From positions 6,012,242 to 6,076,241 of the forward strand of contig JAJHZJ010000252.1 in assembly GCA_023548195.1 (NCBI GenBank): DNA of 64,000 nucleotides, in the 5' to 3' direction. The DNA comes from Bettongia penicillata ogilbyi (lineage: Eukaryota; Chordata; Mammalia; Diprotodontia; Potoroidae). Positions 11,062 to 22,267 of the stretch are shown in pieces. A program made the position numbers and the translations under genes. A model generated the notes under the pieces. It was not told the DNA's origin. It saw only the letters and a list, made by a program, of their open reading frames with translations, and did no database searches. How positions within the stretch are numbered: the stretch's first letter is position 1; each line of letters opens with the position of its first letter.

Positions 11062-11290
11062 CAGGCAGATGGGTGGTGCAGTGGATAGGGTCTGGAATCA
11101 GGCGGACCTTAAATTCAAATTCATCATCAGATACTAGCTGTGTGATCCTAGGAAAGTCACTTAAATTTGTCTCAATTTCTTCATCTGTAAAGTGAGGATG
11201 ATAATAGCACCCCTAACTCCTAGGGTTGTTGTGGGAATAAAATGAGATCGTATTTGTAAAGTACCTTTCAAACCATAAAATACCATAGTT
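11062..11290 (+). repeat. CORE-SINE with MIR-type tail
   Basis: 'gggtggtgcagtggatagg', 'atactagctgtgtgatcc', 'gttgttgtgggaataaaatg'. Confidence 0.85.
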
Positions 11291-12000
11291 ATTGCTATGG
11301 TAACTATCAGATAATCTTGGTTTTTCAAGCCATACAAATGACAGTGAAATTATCTAAGACTTACTCTGTTTCTCGTCATTGCTCCTTGAAACCATTTTCA
11401 AGATCAATATTCCAGTCTGATGGAGCCTTATATTATACAGCATGTTGGTACATAAAATGTATAGCAATAATTAAGGCTATTTCTGTGTTTTCTTTCTTTG
11501 GGCTGGCTTGAAGGTCAGTTGCTTAGCAGAGTGGAAGGAAACTGGTTATTGCCAATCTATATCCTTTCTTCCTACTTCATCAAATGATTTATGGAATCTA
11601 AAGCTTTCTATAAAGAGATCAGTCTGTCTTGGAAAGAATTTAACTACTAATGTGTCTTTGAATACTACTGAGAACATTGGAAAGTCACAACTTGTATCTG
11701 TGTGAACACAATTCAAAGTTTTGAATCAGGGGCAGAAGGAATTTTCAAGAATCACGTAGTTTAGCCTACCCTTTTGCTTCCAAACAGTGAGGCACTCTCT
11801 TGTTCAAAGACTGGGATCTCACATTATTTTACACATTATCTGGAAGTCCTTCCCACACTATCTAACCCAAATCCTGCCAGCCATGGCAGGATTAAGCTCA
11901 TTCTATTTGATAATGTTTTGGAGTGAGAGGAAAGTTGGTCCTCGACACATCAAATATTGAGAGACATTTATAGTCATCCTCTGTGAAAGAAAGACTGTTC
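11291..12000. other. No gene seen
   Basis: Two short plus-strand ORFs (64 and 65 codons, 11,317-11,705) overlap end to start but have no family resemblance. 11,730-11,900 may hold a worn SINE. Confidence 0.4.
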
Positions 12001-12004
12001 TTTG

Positions 12005-12200
12005 TACATGAAATGCCATCTCTGATCTCCACACAATTGTACGGGCTTCTCCATGCTTAGAATGCATACCTTCCTTACCTCTTCCTCTTCAAAACTCAGC
12101 TCGATTGCCAAGTGCTACATAGGGCTTTTCCTGATCCCCAAGGCTATGAGGGCTGCAATCCACTATTTTGTGTTAACTTTGGAGGTGTTTAAATTTATAC
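12005..12200 (+). repeat. L2 LINE 3' fragment
   Basis: 'ctccatgcttagaatgc', 'cctcttcctcttcaaaac', 'gggcttttcctgatcccc' match the 3' region of L2 (coding end and short UTR). Heavily diverged. Confidence 0.6.
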
Positions 12201-12371
12201 CTGTAGCACCCGCTCTGGGCTAGCTCTCCATCATCAAAAAAGCAAAAAAAAAATCCCAAAACAATCGGAACATATTACCCCCAAAGTCCCTTGAGTCATT
12301 TGTGGCCATATGTAGCCCCACACATACACATCTTTGTGCAAGATGCATAATAGGAAAAGTGGGAAAGGAGG

Positions 12372-12612
12372 GAATAAACATTTATTAAATGCCTACTCTG
12401 TGCCAGGCACTATGCTGTTTTACATATATTTCACTTGATCTTTGCAAAAATACTGGGAGGTAGGTGCTATTATTATTTCCAGTTTACAGTTGTGGAAACT
12501 GAGGCAGGCAGTGATGAAATGACTTGCCCAGGATCACACAGTTAATAAGTATCCAAAGCTGGATTTGAATTCAAGTCTTCCTACTTCAGACCTAGATCAC
12601 TGTGGAATCTAT
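12372..12612 (-). repeat. MIR-type CORE-SINE
   Basis: Antisense: 'tgccaggcactatgctg', 'ggaaactgaggcaggcag', 'gacttgcccaggatcacac'. Confidence 0.85.
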
Positions 12613-12654
12613 GCCACATGTTCTAGTGAATGACTGAACATATAGCAATAATAA

Positions 12655-12693
12655 GAACAATAGCAGTAATAGTTAGCATTTATGTTGTGTTTG
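12655..12693 (-). repeat. MIR-type SINE, first part (split)
   Basis: 'agtaatagttagcatttatg' is the antisense 3' end of MIR; the rest resumes at 12,926 after an inserted SINE. Confidence 0.6.
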
Positions 12694-12925
12694 GGGCAGC
12701 TCGGTGGCACAGTGGATAGAGTAGGCAGGGCCTGAATTCAAATCTGATCTCAGACAGTTATTAGCTGTATGAACCCGGGCAAGTCATTTCACCCTATTTG
12801 TCTGTTTGCTCATCTGTAAAAATGAGCCAGAGAAGGAAATGGCAAACCTCTCTAGTATCTCTGCCAAGAAAACCCTCACATGGGGTCATAAAAAGTTGGG
12901 CACAACTGAAGAAGGACTGGGTAAT
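12694..12925 (+). repeat. RTE-tailed CORE-SINE
   Basis: 'ggcagctcggtggcacag', 'gccagagaaggaaatgg', 'ggggtcataaaaagttggg'. Inserted into the MIR-type element that flanks it. Confidence 0.9.
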
Positions 12926-13145
12926 AACAATATAGTGTCTTAATATTTTTGAAGCACCTTGTTTATGTCATCTCCTTTGGCCTTCACGATAATCCTCTAA
13001 GATACTATGCTATGACTATCCCCATTTTCTAGATAAGGAAACTGAGACTGAGAGACATTAAGTGACTTGACCAGGGTCACACAACTAATAAGTGTTTGAG
13101 GAAGGATTAAAATCCAGGTTTTCCCGAGTCCATTCCAACCATCCA
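12926..13145 (-). repeat. MIR-type SINE, second part
   Basis: 'tttttgaagcaccttg', 'aaactgagactgagagac', 'gaccagggtcacacaac' continue the split element. Confidence 0.75.
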
Positions 13146-13179
13146 ATTACCCCATGAAACCATAAATCACATGTCTATT

Positions 13180-13322
13180 GACCTTTAAGGTTTATAAAAT
13201 GCTTTCTTTATAGCAATGCAGGGAGTTAGATTATATAGGCACTCACCCACATGTTACCAATAAAGAAACTGAGGTTAAGGGGCATTGACTTGTCCATAGT
13301 TCCACATCTACTAAGTCCAAGG
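13180..13322 (-). repeat. MIR-type SINE
   Basis: 'ggtttataaaatgctttc' and 'aaactgaggttaagggg'; CORE region worn. Confidence 0.6.
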
Positions 13323-14030
13323 ACTATCTGAGCAGATGTCAGAGAGATTTGCCAGCAGGGAGGCTACTGGGTAAGGATTTATTTTTTTCCCCGCAGCTAG
13401 TGAAGGGGTAAATTACAACAGCAGAAATAATACTCATACTGATGAATCTGTTAAGCTTTGGACATATTGAAATAAGTATAACTTAACGAAAAGAATCTGT
13501 CACTATTGTTTATTCCCTTTTAATAACACCAAGTGTCTGGAATCTGCTTCATATCAATAGGAAATGATTTCAAAAGAAAAAAAAAACTGAACAGAAAAAG
13601 GGACAGATAAGTACTATGGCTGTTGCCATCAGAAAATTTTCTGTTTAAACCACTCTACCATAATTCCTTTAGCCTAGTGTTCATATAGCAACATAAAACA
13701 AGAGAGGAGCTTCCTTGTTGGAAGTTTGACAACAAACGGAAGAGGTTTTTGTTCTGTTTTTGTTTTGTTTTGTTTTTTGCAATTGCTTTGTTTTGTCTTG
13801 TTTTTCCTTTGTGCAAAGGAAATGAGTTGATATTTCTTCAGGACAGAAAAAAGGTTTCTATTTAAGAATACTCAAGAATGGTAAAAAAAAAACAAAAAAA
13901 AAACTAACAAGATGAACTGTTTTATAAAAACATTTCTCAGCATAGCTGTTAAACTTTACTAGACAACTCAAAGAAAATCCTTTGATATAATTTGCTAATT
14001 ATATACTTTCGCTCTCTCTCTTGCATGTGC
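13323..14030. other. No gene seen; A- and T-rich runs
   Basis: Contains T/G-rich low complexity at 13,746-13,808 (TTTTG repeats) and A-runs near 13,880-13,905, otherwise nothing recognisable. Confidence 0.5.
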
Positions 14031-14047
14031 CACACACACACACACAC
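14031..14047. repeat. (CA)n microsatellite
   Basis: Eight CA units. Confidence 0.9.
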
Positions 14048-14257
14048 GCCTCTTCCCTAATATATATTTCATCGGTTCCATGAATGCCTGCCTTTGCTCA
14101 CTGACTGACCAGTGTCACCACACTCTCTTCTCCCTTGTCCACTGTCTGTAGGAAGAAAGTGAAGAACATCTCTTCTCTGTTGAGATTGCCATGGGGAGGG
14201 AAAGGTAAAGACATGTTCTTGGTGTTCTCACTTAGATTTCTGAACATGTTTTCTCAT

Positions 14258-14363
14258 AGAAACTTTGCACTACAAGGTAATTCATAACTGTATAATTCTT
14301 TGTTATATATAGAAACCTTGAACTACAAGGTAATTCATAACTGTATAATTCTTTGTTATATAT
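14258..14363. repeat. 53-bp tandem duplication
   Basis: 'agaaac.ttg.actacaagg...' occurs at 14,258 and again at 14,311, exactly 53 bp apart, with only a few differences. The second copy runs straight into a TA repeat. Confidence 0.92.
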
Positions 14364-14398
14364 ATATATATGTATATATATATTTACACACACACATG

Positions 14399-14456
<58 letters not shown>
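14355..14456. repeat. TA / CA / TA compound microsatellite
   Basis: (TA)n, then (CA)n interrupted once, then an uninterrupted (TA)n of about 36 bp. Confidence 0.95.
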
Positions 14457-14459
<3 letters not shown>

Positions 14460-14476
14460 GTATATGTGTTCTTTGG

Positions 14477-15330
14477 CTACAAATAACTTTTTTGGGGGGC
14501 TAACCTGGGAACATAACCAGCAGGCATACCATTGTTTCCATGGGAAAAAACTCCACTTAACTTAAATATACTTTTGGAGCACAACCTATATGGAAGTTTG
14601 GGATTGCCTGTACAGTTCTCCCTGTGGTAGATTGTATTTACGTTCTCATGAAAGAATTTCTCCCTTAAAGTCCTCCTCAAATGCCTTGCCAAAGTGTGCA
14701 GATGACCCTAGGCTCTCAAAGGCTCTGCCAGTGGAAGACAAGATATAGTAGATCTTCCCCAGCCAAGAAGACTTTGTACATGGTTCCAGTGATGGCCTCT
14801 AGGTCTGTTCTCTGAGGATCGCCTAGCTCTGTTTGGAGATGCTCATCACTACAGGGTTGACCTGGTAAATTTTTTGGCCAAAACAATTCATGAAAACTAT
14901 TTGCTGTGGTCTTCAAGAGGTTGTGTTTTGCCTGGATGATGGAGGCTCCACAAGGATAAAGTACAATACATGAAATATAGGAAAATTATGAAGGACTTAA
15001 TGTTTCCTTTCCATGTGTTTCTCCTCTACACATACAAAATGGTGGGATAACCAGGGGCAGATGGGACTTCTTGGAAATGTCCATTTTATCTAAGCAGCAC
15101 TCATGCTTGGCGATCTAGAAAAGGGGTCTCTTATTCTGCCAGCCTATCACAGCCCAAAGCCTCATGTTTGCCATCCTCATCAACAAGTTGCCAGAGCAAC
15201 TTGGGACCAAATCCACATAGTCTCCAGCACTCATTTTGAGATGCTCGTCATACTCCTTTCCCCAAAATGCTAGTGGTCATATTCCTGTCACCCAAACTGC
15301 CAGGGGATATAAAGTGCATGGTGAATTTCA
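14477..15330. other. Unidentified segment with two minus-strand ORFs
   Basis: Two minus ORFs (14,716-14,916 and 14,477-14,692) are of ordinary amino-acid composition but lie in different frames, separated by a stop. I do not recognise either product. It could be a broken coding fragment from a retroelement or processed copy, or chance. No SINE is visible in the segment. Confidence 0.25.
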
Positions 15331-15544
15331 TGACATTTGTGAGAAACTAGAATTCTCTTTAAAGTATGTTGAATTGGTAGCAATTATCTGAGACTTCCAC
15401 TTTGCCTCCCACTCCCCTTTATTGTAATCTAGAGGTTAGAGTGGTTCAAGGAAGAAGCTGATGGGGAAGATGGAGGACAATTAACATTTATATTGCATTC
15501 ACAGGCATGCATAGAACATGAGCTCAGTCCAGCAACCTACCTGA

Positions 15545-15812
15545 TAGGCAGCAAGGTGGTGCAGTTGTTAGGGTGCTGGGCCTAGAATCAGGATAACCTG
15601 AGTACAAATGGGATCTCAGATTTACTTGCTATGTGCCCCTGAGCCAATTTCTCAACTCCTGAATGCTTCATTTTCCTTAACTGTAAAATGGGGATAATAG
15701 ATAATAGTACCTATCCACCAGGGTTGTTGTGAAAATTAAATGAGATAATATTTGTGAGATGCTTAGTACAGTGCCTAGCATATGTGGTTAATAAATGCTT
15801 ATGTCCTCTCCC
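15545..15812 (+). repeat. CORE-SINE with MIR-type tail
   Basis: 'aggcagcaaggtggtgcag', 'ctgtaaaatggggataat', 'agtgcctagcatatgtgg'. Near full length. Confidence 0.88.
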
Positions 15813-15834
15813 TGCCCAATCTACACTGTATACA

Positions 15835-15960
15835 CAATAATTGAACTTTTAGGGTTAGCAACTCACTTTGCATTATTACTATAAAAATTCCCCTTATGTA
15901 TCATTTAAAGATAAGTTAACTAAAGCTCAGAGAGATGAATTGAATTGTCCATGGTTCCAT
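15835..15960 (-). repeat. MIR-type SINE, first part (split)
   Basis: 'actaaagctcagagagatg' and 'attgtccatggttcca'; broken by the SINE at 15,962. Confidence 0.55.
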
Positions 15961-16200
15961 TTGGGTTGATGGTGCAGTAGATAGAGTGTCAGTCCTGGAG
16001 TCAGGCAGACCGAGTTCACAATCAGCCTCAGACATTTACTATATGGGTAACCCTGGACAAGTCACTTAATGCTGGTTGCCTCAGTTTCTTCATCTGCAAA
16101 ATGAGCTAGAGAAGAAAATGACAAACTGCTCCAGTATCTCTGCCAAGAAAGCCCTAACTGGGGCCACAAAGAGTCAGTCATCACTGAAATGTCTGAAGAA
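15961..16200 (+). repeat. RTE-tailed CORE-SINE
   Basis: 'ggtgcagtagatagagtg', 'gcctcagacatttactat', 'gccacaaagagtcagtc'. Confidence 0.9.
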
Positions 16201-16255
16201 CATCTGGATTTCCTAATTCTAGGTCCAGAGCTCTTTCTGCTATACTGTATTGACT
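16201..16255 (-). repeat. MIR-type SINE, second part
   Basis: 'tctggatttcctaattct ... gctctttctgctatact' completes the element begun at 15,835. Confidence 0.55.
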
Positions 16256-16384
16256 CTTGGAAAAGTAATTGGCTCCTCTAGTTGGTGGTTTAACAAAAGT
16301 GAAGTTATTTGAATCACTATTTAAGCTTGTCCTCTCCCTCACTCCTCCCCCTTCCTCCCCCTAGAGAAGCAATGATTTCACAAC

Positions 16385-17070
16385 ATCTGTGCCGTTATGT
16401 CCCCTTCTGTGTATGAACACAGCCTCCACATGGATGCAGGCTCTCATCACATCATGCTTGGACTATTACAACATTCTTCTGGTTGGTCTCCTTGCTTCAA
16501 GTCTTTCCTCACTCCAGTCTAAGCTGTCAAAGCAATCTTCCTAAGGCTGAGGTCTGACCATATCATCAACACACCCACATACCCCCACTTAATAAACTTC
16601 AGTGATTAATTCAGGATCAAATATAAAATCCTGGCTGGTTTTTAAAGCCAGATTCTTCTTTGCATTTTCCAGTCTTCTGATGCTGTGCTCCCCACTCCAC
16701 ATAATCTAGGATCCAGTGACCCTTGCCTTCATGCCATTTCTCTCACAAGACCTGCTGTCTGCCAACTCTGCTTTTTCACCGGCTGTCCCCCTTGCCTGGA
16801 ATGTTCTCCCTCCTTCCCTCCTCTACCTCCTGGCCTCCATGACTAGATTCAGGTTAAAATCCACCTTCTGGAAGAAGTCTTTTCTTCCTTCCCCACTAGT
16901 AGTATTTGAGTTTTGCACTTGTGTGTAATAATTGTGTCTATGTTGTCTCCCCCATTAGAATGTGAGTTACCTGGTGGCGGAGACTATATTTTTTCCTTTC
17001 TCTATAGTCTCAGACCTTAGCACCGTGCAAGGAAAATAATAAGTGCATCATAAATACTTATTGACTGATG
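16385..17070 (+). repeat. L2 LINE 3' end (about 690 bp)
   Basis: Longest readable L2 3' end in the window: 'catgcttggactattac', 'ccttgcctggaatgttc', 'ttgtctcccccattagaatg', 'atacttattgactgatg'. The 70-codon ORF at 16,716-16,928 is part of the old ORF2 end and UTR, not a gene. Confidence 0.85.
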
Positions 17071-17222
17071 GGTAGGTAGTAGAAAGGATAGTACATGTAG
17101 ACTTGTCTTTGGGAAAAACTACAGTTCAAATCCTAGCTCAGATAATGAAGCTGTGTGACTTCACCTCTCTGAGACATATTGTCCTCATTTGAAAATAGAA
17201 ATAATAGAAATTGCACTCCCAA
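17071..17222 (+). repeat. MIR-type SINE
   Basis: 'tacagttcaaatcctagc', 'aagctgtgtgacttcacc', 'gacatattgtcctcatttg'. Confidence 0.65.
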
Positions 17223-17299
17223 TTACTCTGGCATGATTGCCTCTCCTTCCTTGATCACCCATTCAACTTTTTTCTTGGAAGTCCATTCAAGATCAAGAG

Positions 17300-18040
17300 C
17301 AAAAAGAGAGAGACAGAGAAAGACAGTGACGGAGATGGAGAGGTGACTGAGACAGAAGCAGTGACAGAAATGGAGAGATGACTGAGACAGAGAGAGAGAC
17401 AGTGACAAAGAGATGGAGAGATGACTGAGACAGAGACAGAGAGAGACAGTGACAGAGAGATGGAGAGATGACCAAGACTGAGAGACAGAGACAGAGAGAG
17501 ACAGTGACAGAGAGATGGAGAGGTGACCAAGACTGAGAGACAGAGACAGAGAGAGAGAGAGAGAGAGACAGTGACAGAGAGATGGAGTGGTGACTGAGGC
17601 AGAGACAGAGAGAGACAGTGACAGAGAGATGGAGAGATGACTGAGACAGAGGCAGTAACAGAAATGGAGAGATGACTGAGACAGAGAGAGGGAGACAGTG
17701 ACAGAGAGATGGAGAGGTGACCAAGACTGAGAGACAGAGACAGAGAGAGACAGTGACAGAGAGATGGAGAGGTGACTGAGACAGAGACAGAGAGAGACAG
17801 TGACAGAGAGATGGAGAGGTGACCAAGACTGAGAGACAGAGACAGAGAGAGAGAGAGAGACAGTGACAGAGAGATGGAGTGGTGCCTGAGGCAGAGACAG
17901 AGAGAGAGAGAGACAGTGACAGAGAGATGGAGTGGTGACTGAGGCAGAGACAGAGAGAGACAGTGACAGAGAGATGAGAGACAGCCAGAGAGAGAGAGAC
18001 AGTGACAGAGAGATGGAGAGGTGACCGAGACAGAGAAACA
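17300..18040. repeat. GA-rich minisatellite with higher-order structure
   Basis: About 740 bp of imperfect GA-rich repeats. The core 'cagtgacagagagatggag' or close variants starts about 15 times, spaced 36 to 67 bp apart. The spacing and variant series repeats with a period near 295 bp (starts 17,323, 17,616 and 17,914), suggesting a duplicated higher-order unit. The 323-codon minus-strand ORF running through it (17,223-18,194) is low-complexity Ser/Leu and is not a gene. Confidence 0.95.
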
Positions 18041-18296
18041 TACTAGGGAGCTCAGTGTTCTCTGGTAGAAACTCCGTTTTTTCTACATGTCCACAAATAA
18101 TTAATAATATCAATAACAACATGAAATAATAATAGTACCTGGCCCCCAAAACCTTCAAAGTCTTTAGCAAGCTTGTATTACATTTAAAAATCACTTGGTA
18201 AACATTAAAGCACTATATACATGCAAGAAATTCTTAGGATTAATCCCTCTACCTAACCATCACAGGGGAAAAGACCCTCTCCTGCTTCAGACACAT

Positions 18297-18396
18297 ACTA
18301 CCTTCATGATAGTATATAAACACACACTGCCTTCATGATATAATATATATGCACGTATATACATATACAACCTTCATGATATAATATATATATGCC
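18297..18396. repeat. Three near-copies of a 'ccttcatgata' unit with TA tails
   Basis: 'ccttcatgata' followed by TA-rich sequence starts near 18,301, 18,331 and 18,371. The last two copies share 'ccttcatgataataata'-like sequence at about 41-bp spacing. Confidence 0.8.
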
Positions 18397-18975
18397 CTTT
18401 TGTAAATTCTTTTCACCATTTAAGTCAGAGTTTGATGCTAATTTTAATCTATATAAAAATGTGGGCTGTAAGGACAGAGAAAGTAATTTGGGGTTTGTCC
18501 CAGATCCTACATAGTCCTAAGATGGGTATTTATAGGCACTACTAAAATATGTAGTTGGAAGATTTTTCTGTAACATTGTTGGGTTGATTATGATTTTTTT
18601 GATTTGTTTGGGTTTTTTTTGGCGGGGGGGAGAGAGCAGTAAACTAAGGCCTCATCCTCTAAAGGTGGACCCTCTAGTTTCCTCACATATGTAGCCCACC
18701 TGCAAACTTCCTCAAGTTAGTCAAAGCTGTGATTTTCCCTATCTCCTCTGCTGTTATTGAGTTCCAGGAACAAATGAGTTCTGATGTGCTGGGGAGAAGG
18801 GATTCTTTCCATTTATTTGACGATCTTTTGTCAAGGCTGGAAGATCCATGTGAACAAACTGGTCGTTACAGCTGGTGGAACAAGATGGTGCATGAACCTT
18901 TATGGCCTCTAGATGGAAACCTAACCACACTCATGGCCACATGTGCCTCCTTTTTAAGCAGTTTTGTCAATGACG

Positions 18976-19098
18976 CCGTCTGTCTGTATTTGTTAAGAGG
19001 CTGCTCTGTCCCAGGCACTAGGCTAGACTCTGGTGTCACGAATACAGTAAAAATAACAATCCCTAATGACAAAGAAGCTCACATTTCAACAGGGAAGT
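18976..19098 (+). repeat. Ancient LINE-like fragment
   Basis: 'ctgtcccaggcactaggc', 'cgaatacagtaaaaataac' and 'aagctcacatttcaac' follow the order seen at 10.33 and 31.04 kb. The 132-codon ORF at 18,729-19,127 runs into this repeat and is not supported. Confidence 0.5.
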
Positions 19099-19339
19099 TA
19101 GCAATGGTATATGTGTGCATGTGTTGATGTATATTTGTTGTTTAGTCCTGTCCAGCCCAGTATTGCTTGGGTTTGACAGCTCACAGTAAACAGCAATTGT
19201 TCCTGTTCTGATCAGAAATCTGAGGGTCTTCCCTTCCCGGACTGATTTTTTTGTGACGGTAAACTAGGGCATCTTTTGCCTCAGTTCTTACCTAGTCTTT
19301 AATTAATGAATGGGCATTGCTTCAGAGAAAACTGGAAAG

Positions 19340-19530
19340 ACCTTAGCTTAAAAAGGCCAGGGTCTCCCACTGCATCCTGGGCCACTGTCAGTCATCTTAG
19401 CCTATGTCTTGCCACTCGGATGACTCCGGAGAAAATGAGACATGACTTGGCACAGCTCTGCCTCGCTTAAATTCCTTTGCAGGTCAAGATATCACCCTCC
19501 TGAGGTCTTTGAGAATGAAAGTGGAAAAAC
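19340..19530 (+). repeat. 3' tail related to the long-tailed SINE at 24.25 kb
   Basis: 'gccactgtcagtcatctt', 'ttgccactcggatgactc', 'cacagctctgcctcgctt' and 'gaggtctttgagaatgaaa' align in order with the tail at 24,390-24,555. No tRNA-like head precedes it. Confidence 0.55.
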
Positions 19531-19534
19531 AGCT

Positions 19535-19745
19535 GGGTTCTTCGTGATCCCTTTTTTCTATGGGGTTTTCTTGGCAAAGTTACTGGAATGGTTTGCCATT
19601 TCCTTCTCTAGTAGATCAAGGCAAGCAGAGGTTAAATGATTTGCCCAGTGTTATACAACTAGTGAGCATGTGAGGACAGATTTGAACTCAGATCTTTCTG
19701 ATTCCAGGCCCAGCGCTCTATCCACCGAGCCACCCAGCTGCCTAC
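19535..19745 (-). repeat. RTE-tailed CORE-SINE
   Basis: 'ggggttttcttggcaaag', 'gtttgccatttccttctc', 'ctatccaccgagccaccc'. The RTE end is slightly truncated. Confidence 0.88.
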
Positions 19746-19789
19746 ATACATGCATTGCAGCATAGGGATAATCAGTACAAAGAAGTTAA

Positions 19790-20570
19790 CAACAAGGTAT
19801 TTTGACAGGGAGGTTCCTAGCAATTGAGGTGATCAGGAAAGTTATCATGTAAAAGATGGTGTTTGAAGTGTCTCTTAAAAGAAGAAATGAATTTTCTGAG
19901 GCAGAGGAGAGTAGGAGCACATTCCAAGCATGGGGGTCAGCCAGGGCAAAGGCCAGAAGAGGCTGAGCACTGTGTGTGAGAAGTAGAGAGAAGGCCAATT
20001 TGAGTTTATCACAGTGAGGGAGAGGGAGTGATGTCTCATGAGGACAGAAAGATAGGTTGGGGTGAGTTTGCAAAGGGCTTTAAAAGCTAAACGGAGAAAG
20101 GAAAGGTAATTAGGTTCTGTTGTGGACATATTGAGTTTGAGACGACTCCTGACATCCAGGTTCAGATATCAGTGAGGTAATTGGGGATACAAGTTTTAAG
20201 TTCAGGGCAGAGACAGGCTACATCCATGGATCTGGGAGGCTTCTGCCTAAATCCATTGAAGCTGGTGAAGCCCCCTCTAGAAAGAGTATATAGAGAGGAG
20301 AGGACCCAGGACAGGCTTCCAACAGAGGAAAAGTCACAATACAGATGGTGAGCTAGCAAAGGAAACTAAGGACAGGTGAGAAACAGAAAAAAAAACTGGA
20401 ACAGAGCAGTGTTGTGAAAACCTAGGCAGGAAAGAACACCAAGGAGTGGCCATCCGTGTCAAATGTAGCAAATAGTCCAAAAAGGAAAAGACTGAAAAAA
20501 GTCCATCATATCTAGAAATTAAGACATTGCTGCTAAGTTTGGAGAGGGCAGTTTCACATGAATGATGAGG
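19790..20570 (+). repeat. Unnamed ancient repeat, about 780 bp
   Basis: Has a recurring landmark order ('cattccaagcatggggg', 'gggctttaaaagctaaac', 'ttctgttgtggacatattg', 'gcagtgttgtgaaaacc', 'ggcagtttcacatgaatg') that I also see in parts at 23.33-23.76 and 35.30-35.47 kb. It behaves like an old LINE or DNA-transposon family. The minus ORFs of 84-107 codons across it are shadows. Confidence 0.5.
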
Positions 20571-20781
20571 GTCTAGAGGGAAGAAAAATCTCTTACAAAA
20601 GAAGAAGATAAAGGGCCCCAGCCCTTTTGGCCTCAGCAGCAGCAATGTTATTGTCATATGTAAAATGGCATCCAGAAAAATTTCCCTCCGAAGGCTTGTT
20701 TTTAATGGGTTAAAAGGACCTGATTTAGGTGAAGCAGAAATAGTTCTGAAATCTCTAAATGAATATTACAGAAAATAGGCC

Positions 20782-20895
20782 TTAAAAGCATAACTGATGA
20801 GTTCTATATACTGTCAGCCTTGGTTTATGTGTTTATGTTTAAAAGAATAATTGATGGTTTCTCTATACTGTCAGCCTTGGTGTATCTGTTTCTTA
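20782..20895. repeat. 57-bp tandem duplication
   Basis: 'taaaagcataactgatg...' at 20,782 and 'taaaagaataattgatgg' at 20,839 start two copies; both contain 'actgtcagccttggt', exactly 57 bp apart. Confidence 0.9.
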
Positions 20896-21068
20896 ATCTT
20901 ACTCACCTGTTTTGTTTCTTTATGGTTGTTTTTTTTTTGTTTGTTTTGTTTATTCAGTCTTAGAGATGGCTCCCTGCAGAAATCAAGAGAAGGCAGAAGA
21001 TAAGGGCGGTGGAGGGAAAGGAGAAAGATATTTTTGAAAATTATGGCAATGTAAAACAAGAGATATTA

Positions 21069-21102
21069 ATGTGTGTGTGTGCGTGTGTGTGCATGTGTGC
21101 AA
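21069..21102. repeat. (TG)n microsatellite
   Basis: GT repeats interrupted by C and CA. Confidence 0.9.
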
Positions 21103-22265
21103 GGGCTTTTAAACACAGCTGATAGAACCTTAAAACATGCAGTTCTTTCTAGGTCTCAGTTTATTTATCTGATCCGAAGTCCTTATTTCTCAGCACTGCT
21201 GAAGGTATCTTTTGAAAATAGAAAATACAAGTTAGAAATACTCATGTCTCTAAGTATATGGCTGTTATCTGTAACATCAAAATCTTCAAACCAACTTAGG
21301 ATTTCATGTTAAGAAAAAGTGTGGTCACAAAGATTTTATTTTAATTTTATTATAAAATGTATAACTATCCACAAAATTCAAAGAAAACAAAAAATTAAAT
21401 ATGCAACCACATACATCAAGCTATGATTTATTTTTAGAAATTCTATGTAACATTATTAAAATGATGGCAAACACATTATCAAAACGATGGCAATCACATC
21501 TCCAGATATTTTTTCTTTTAAGTTACTTTTTTGCATTTTGGGTGTTATTGTTAGGTTTTTAATATAGAGTTGTGTTACATATGTGCTTATCTTTTTTTTT
21601 TTCTATTTTCTTCATTTGTTATGTAAAATAAATACATGTTGGTCATTCCCCTCAATGTATGACTACCCATGATGATTGTGTCATTAGGGAAAGAAGCCCC
21701 AAGGAATTGGAATCCTCTTCATGCAAGAATTGCATCAGAAACTGTTCAGAGTGAAGACAAGCCCATGTGGATGTGTATACAATGGCTTCCCCAAACCCCA
21801 GAGTCCTAGCAGAGTCCTGATGACCCAAGGGTTAATAAGTAAAATTATTGTTCCTGATACCCATAGATCTACATCCTGCCTACCAAGAACAAGATGACAG
21901 AAGATGGGAGATTACTCTCTCTCTGGTCCTAAATAGAGGGGAGAATTTTCTCTTCCTCTTGTGAGATTCTCTGAGAAGCTGTTACTTCCTTGCTGGTACC
22001 TATAAGAAGATGTAGTCATTGGGAGGAGGGAGGAAATTGAGAATGGGTCTATTGTCTTCTTATTTTCCTGCATACATTTGCCAAACAATTCTGTCATAAT
22101 TAAATACTTTGCTATTTTACTTTTGGCTCTTACATGGTTTTTAAATAGGGAGTATACCCAGGAGTAAGGACTCCAGCTATATTTGTCTAATTGGGATTAA
22201 TCTCAAACACTCCTCTGAATCCAAGGCTGTTAGGGGTCCCAGAGATGAAGGGGAACCTTAACTAC
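21103..22265. other. No gene or named repeat seen
   Basis: AT-rich with a T-run near 21,592. ORFs of 61-79 codons lack any recognisable feature. Confidence 0.45.
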
Positions 22266-22267
22266 AT

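Noticed and set aside
17223..18194. 323-codon minus-strand ORF rich in Ser, Leu and Val
   Set aside because: It is the translation of a GA-rich minisatellite. Other frames of the same tract are also open, and the product is pure low-complexity repeat.
18729..19127. 132-codon plus-strand ORF
   Set aside because: Its second half is an ancient interspersed repeat and the first half resembles no family I know.
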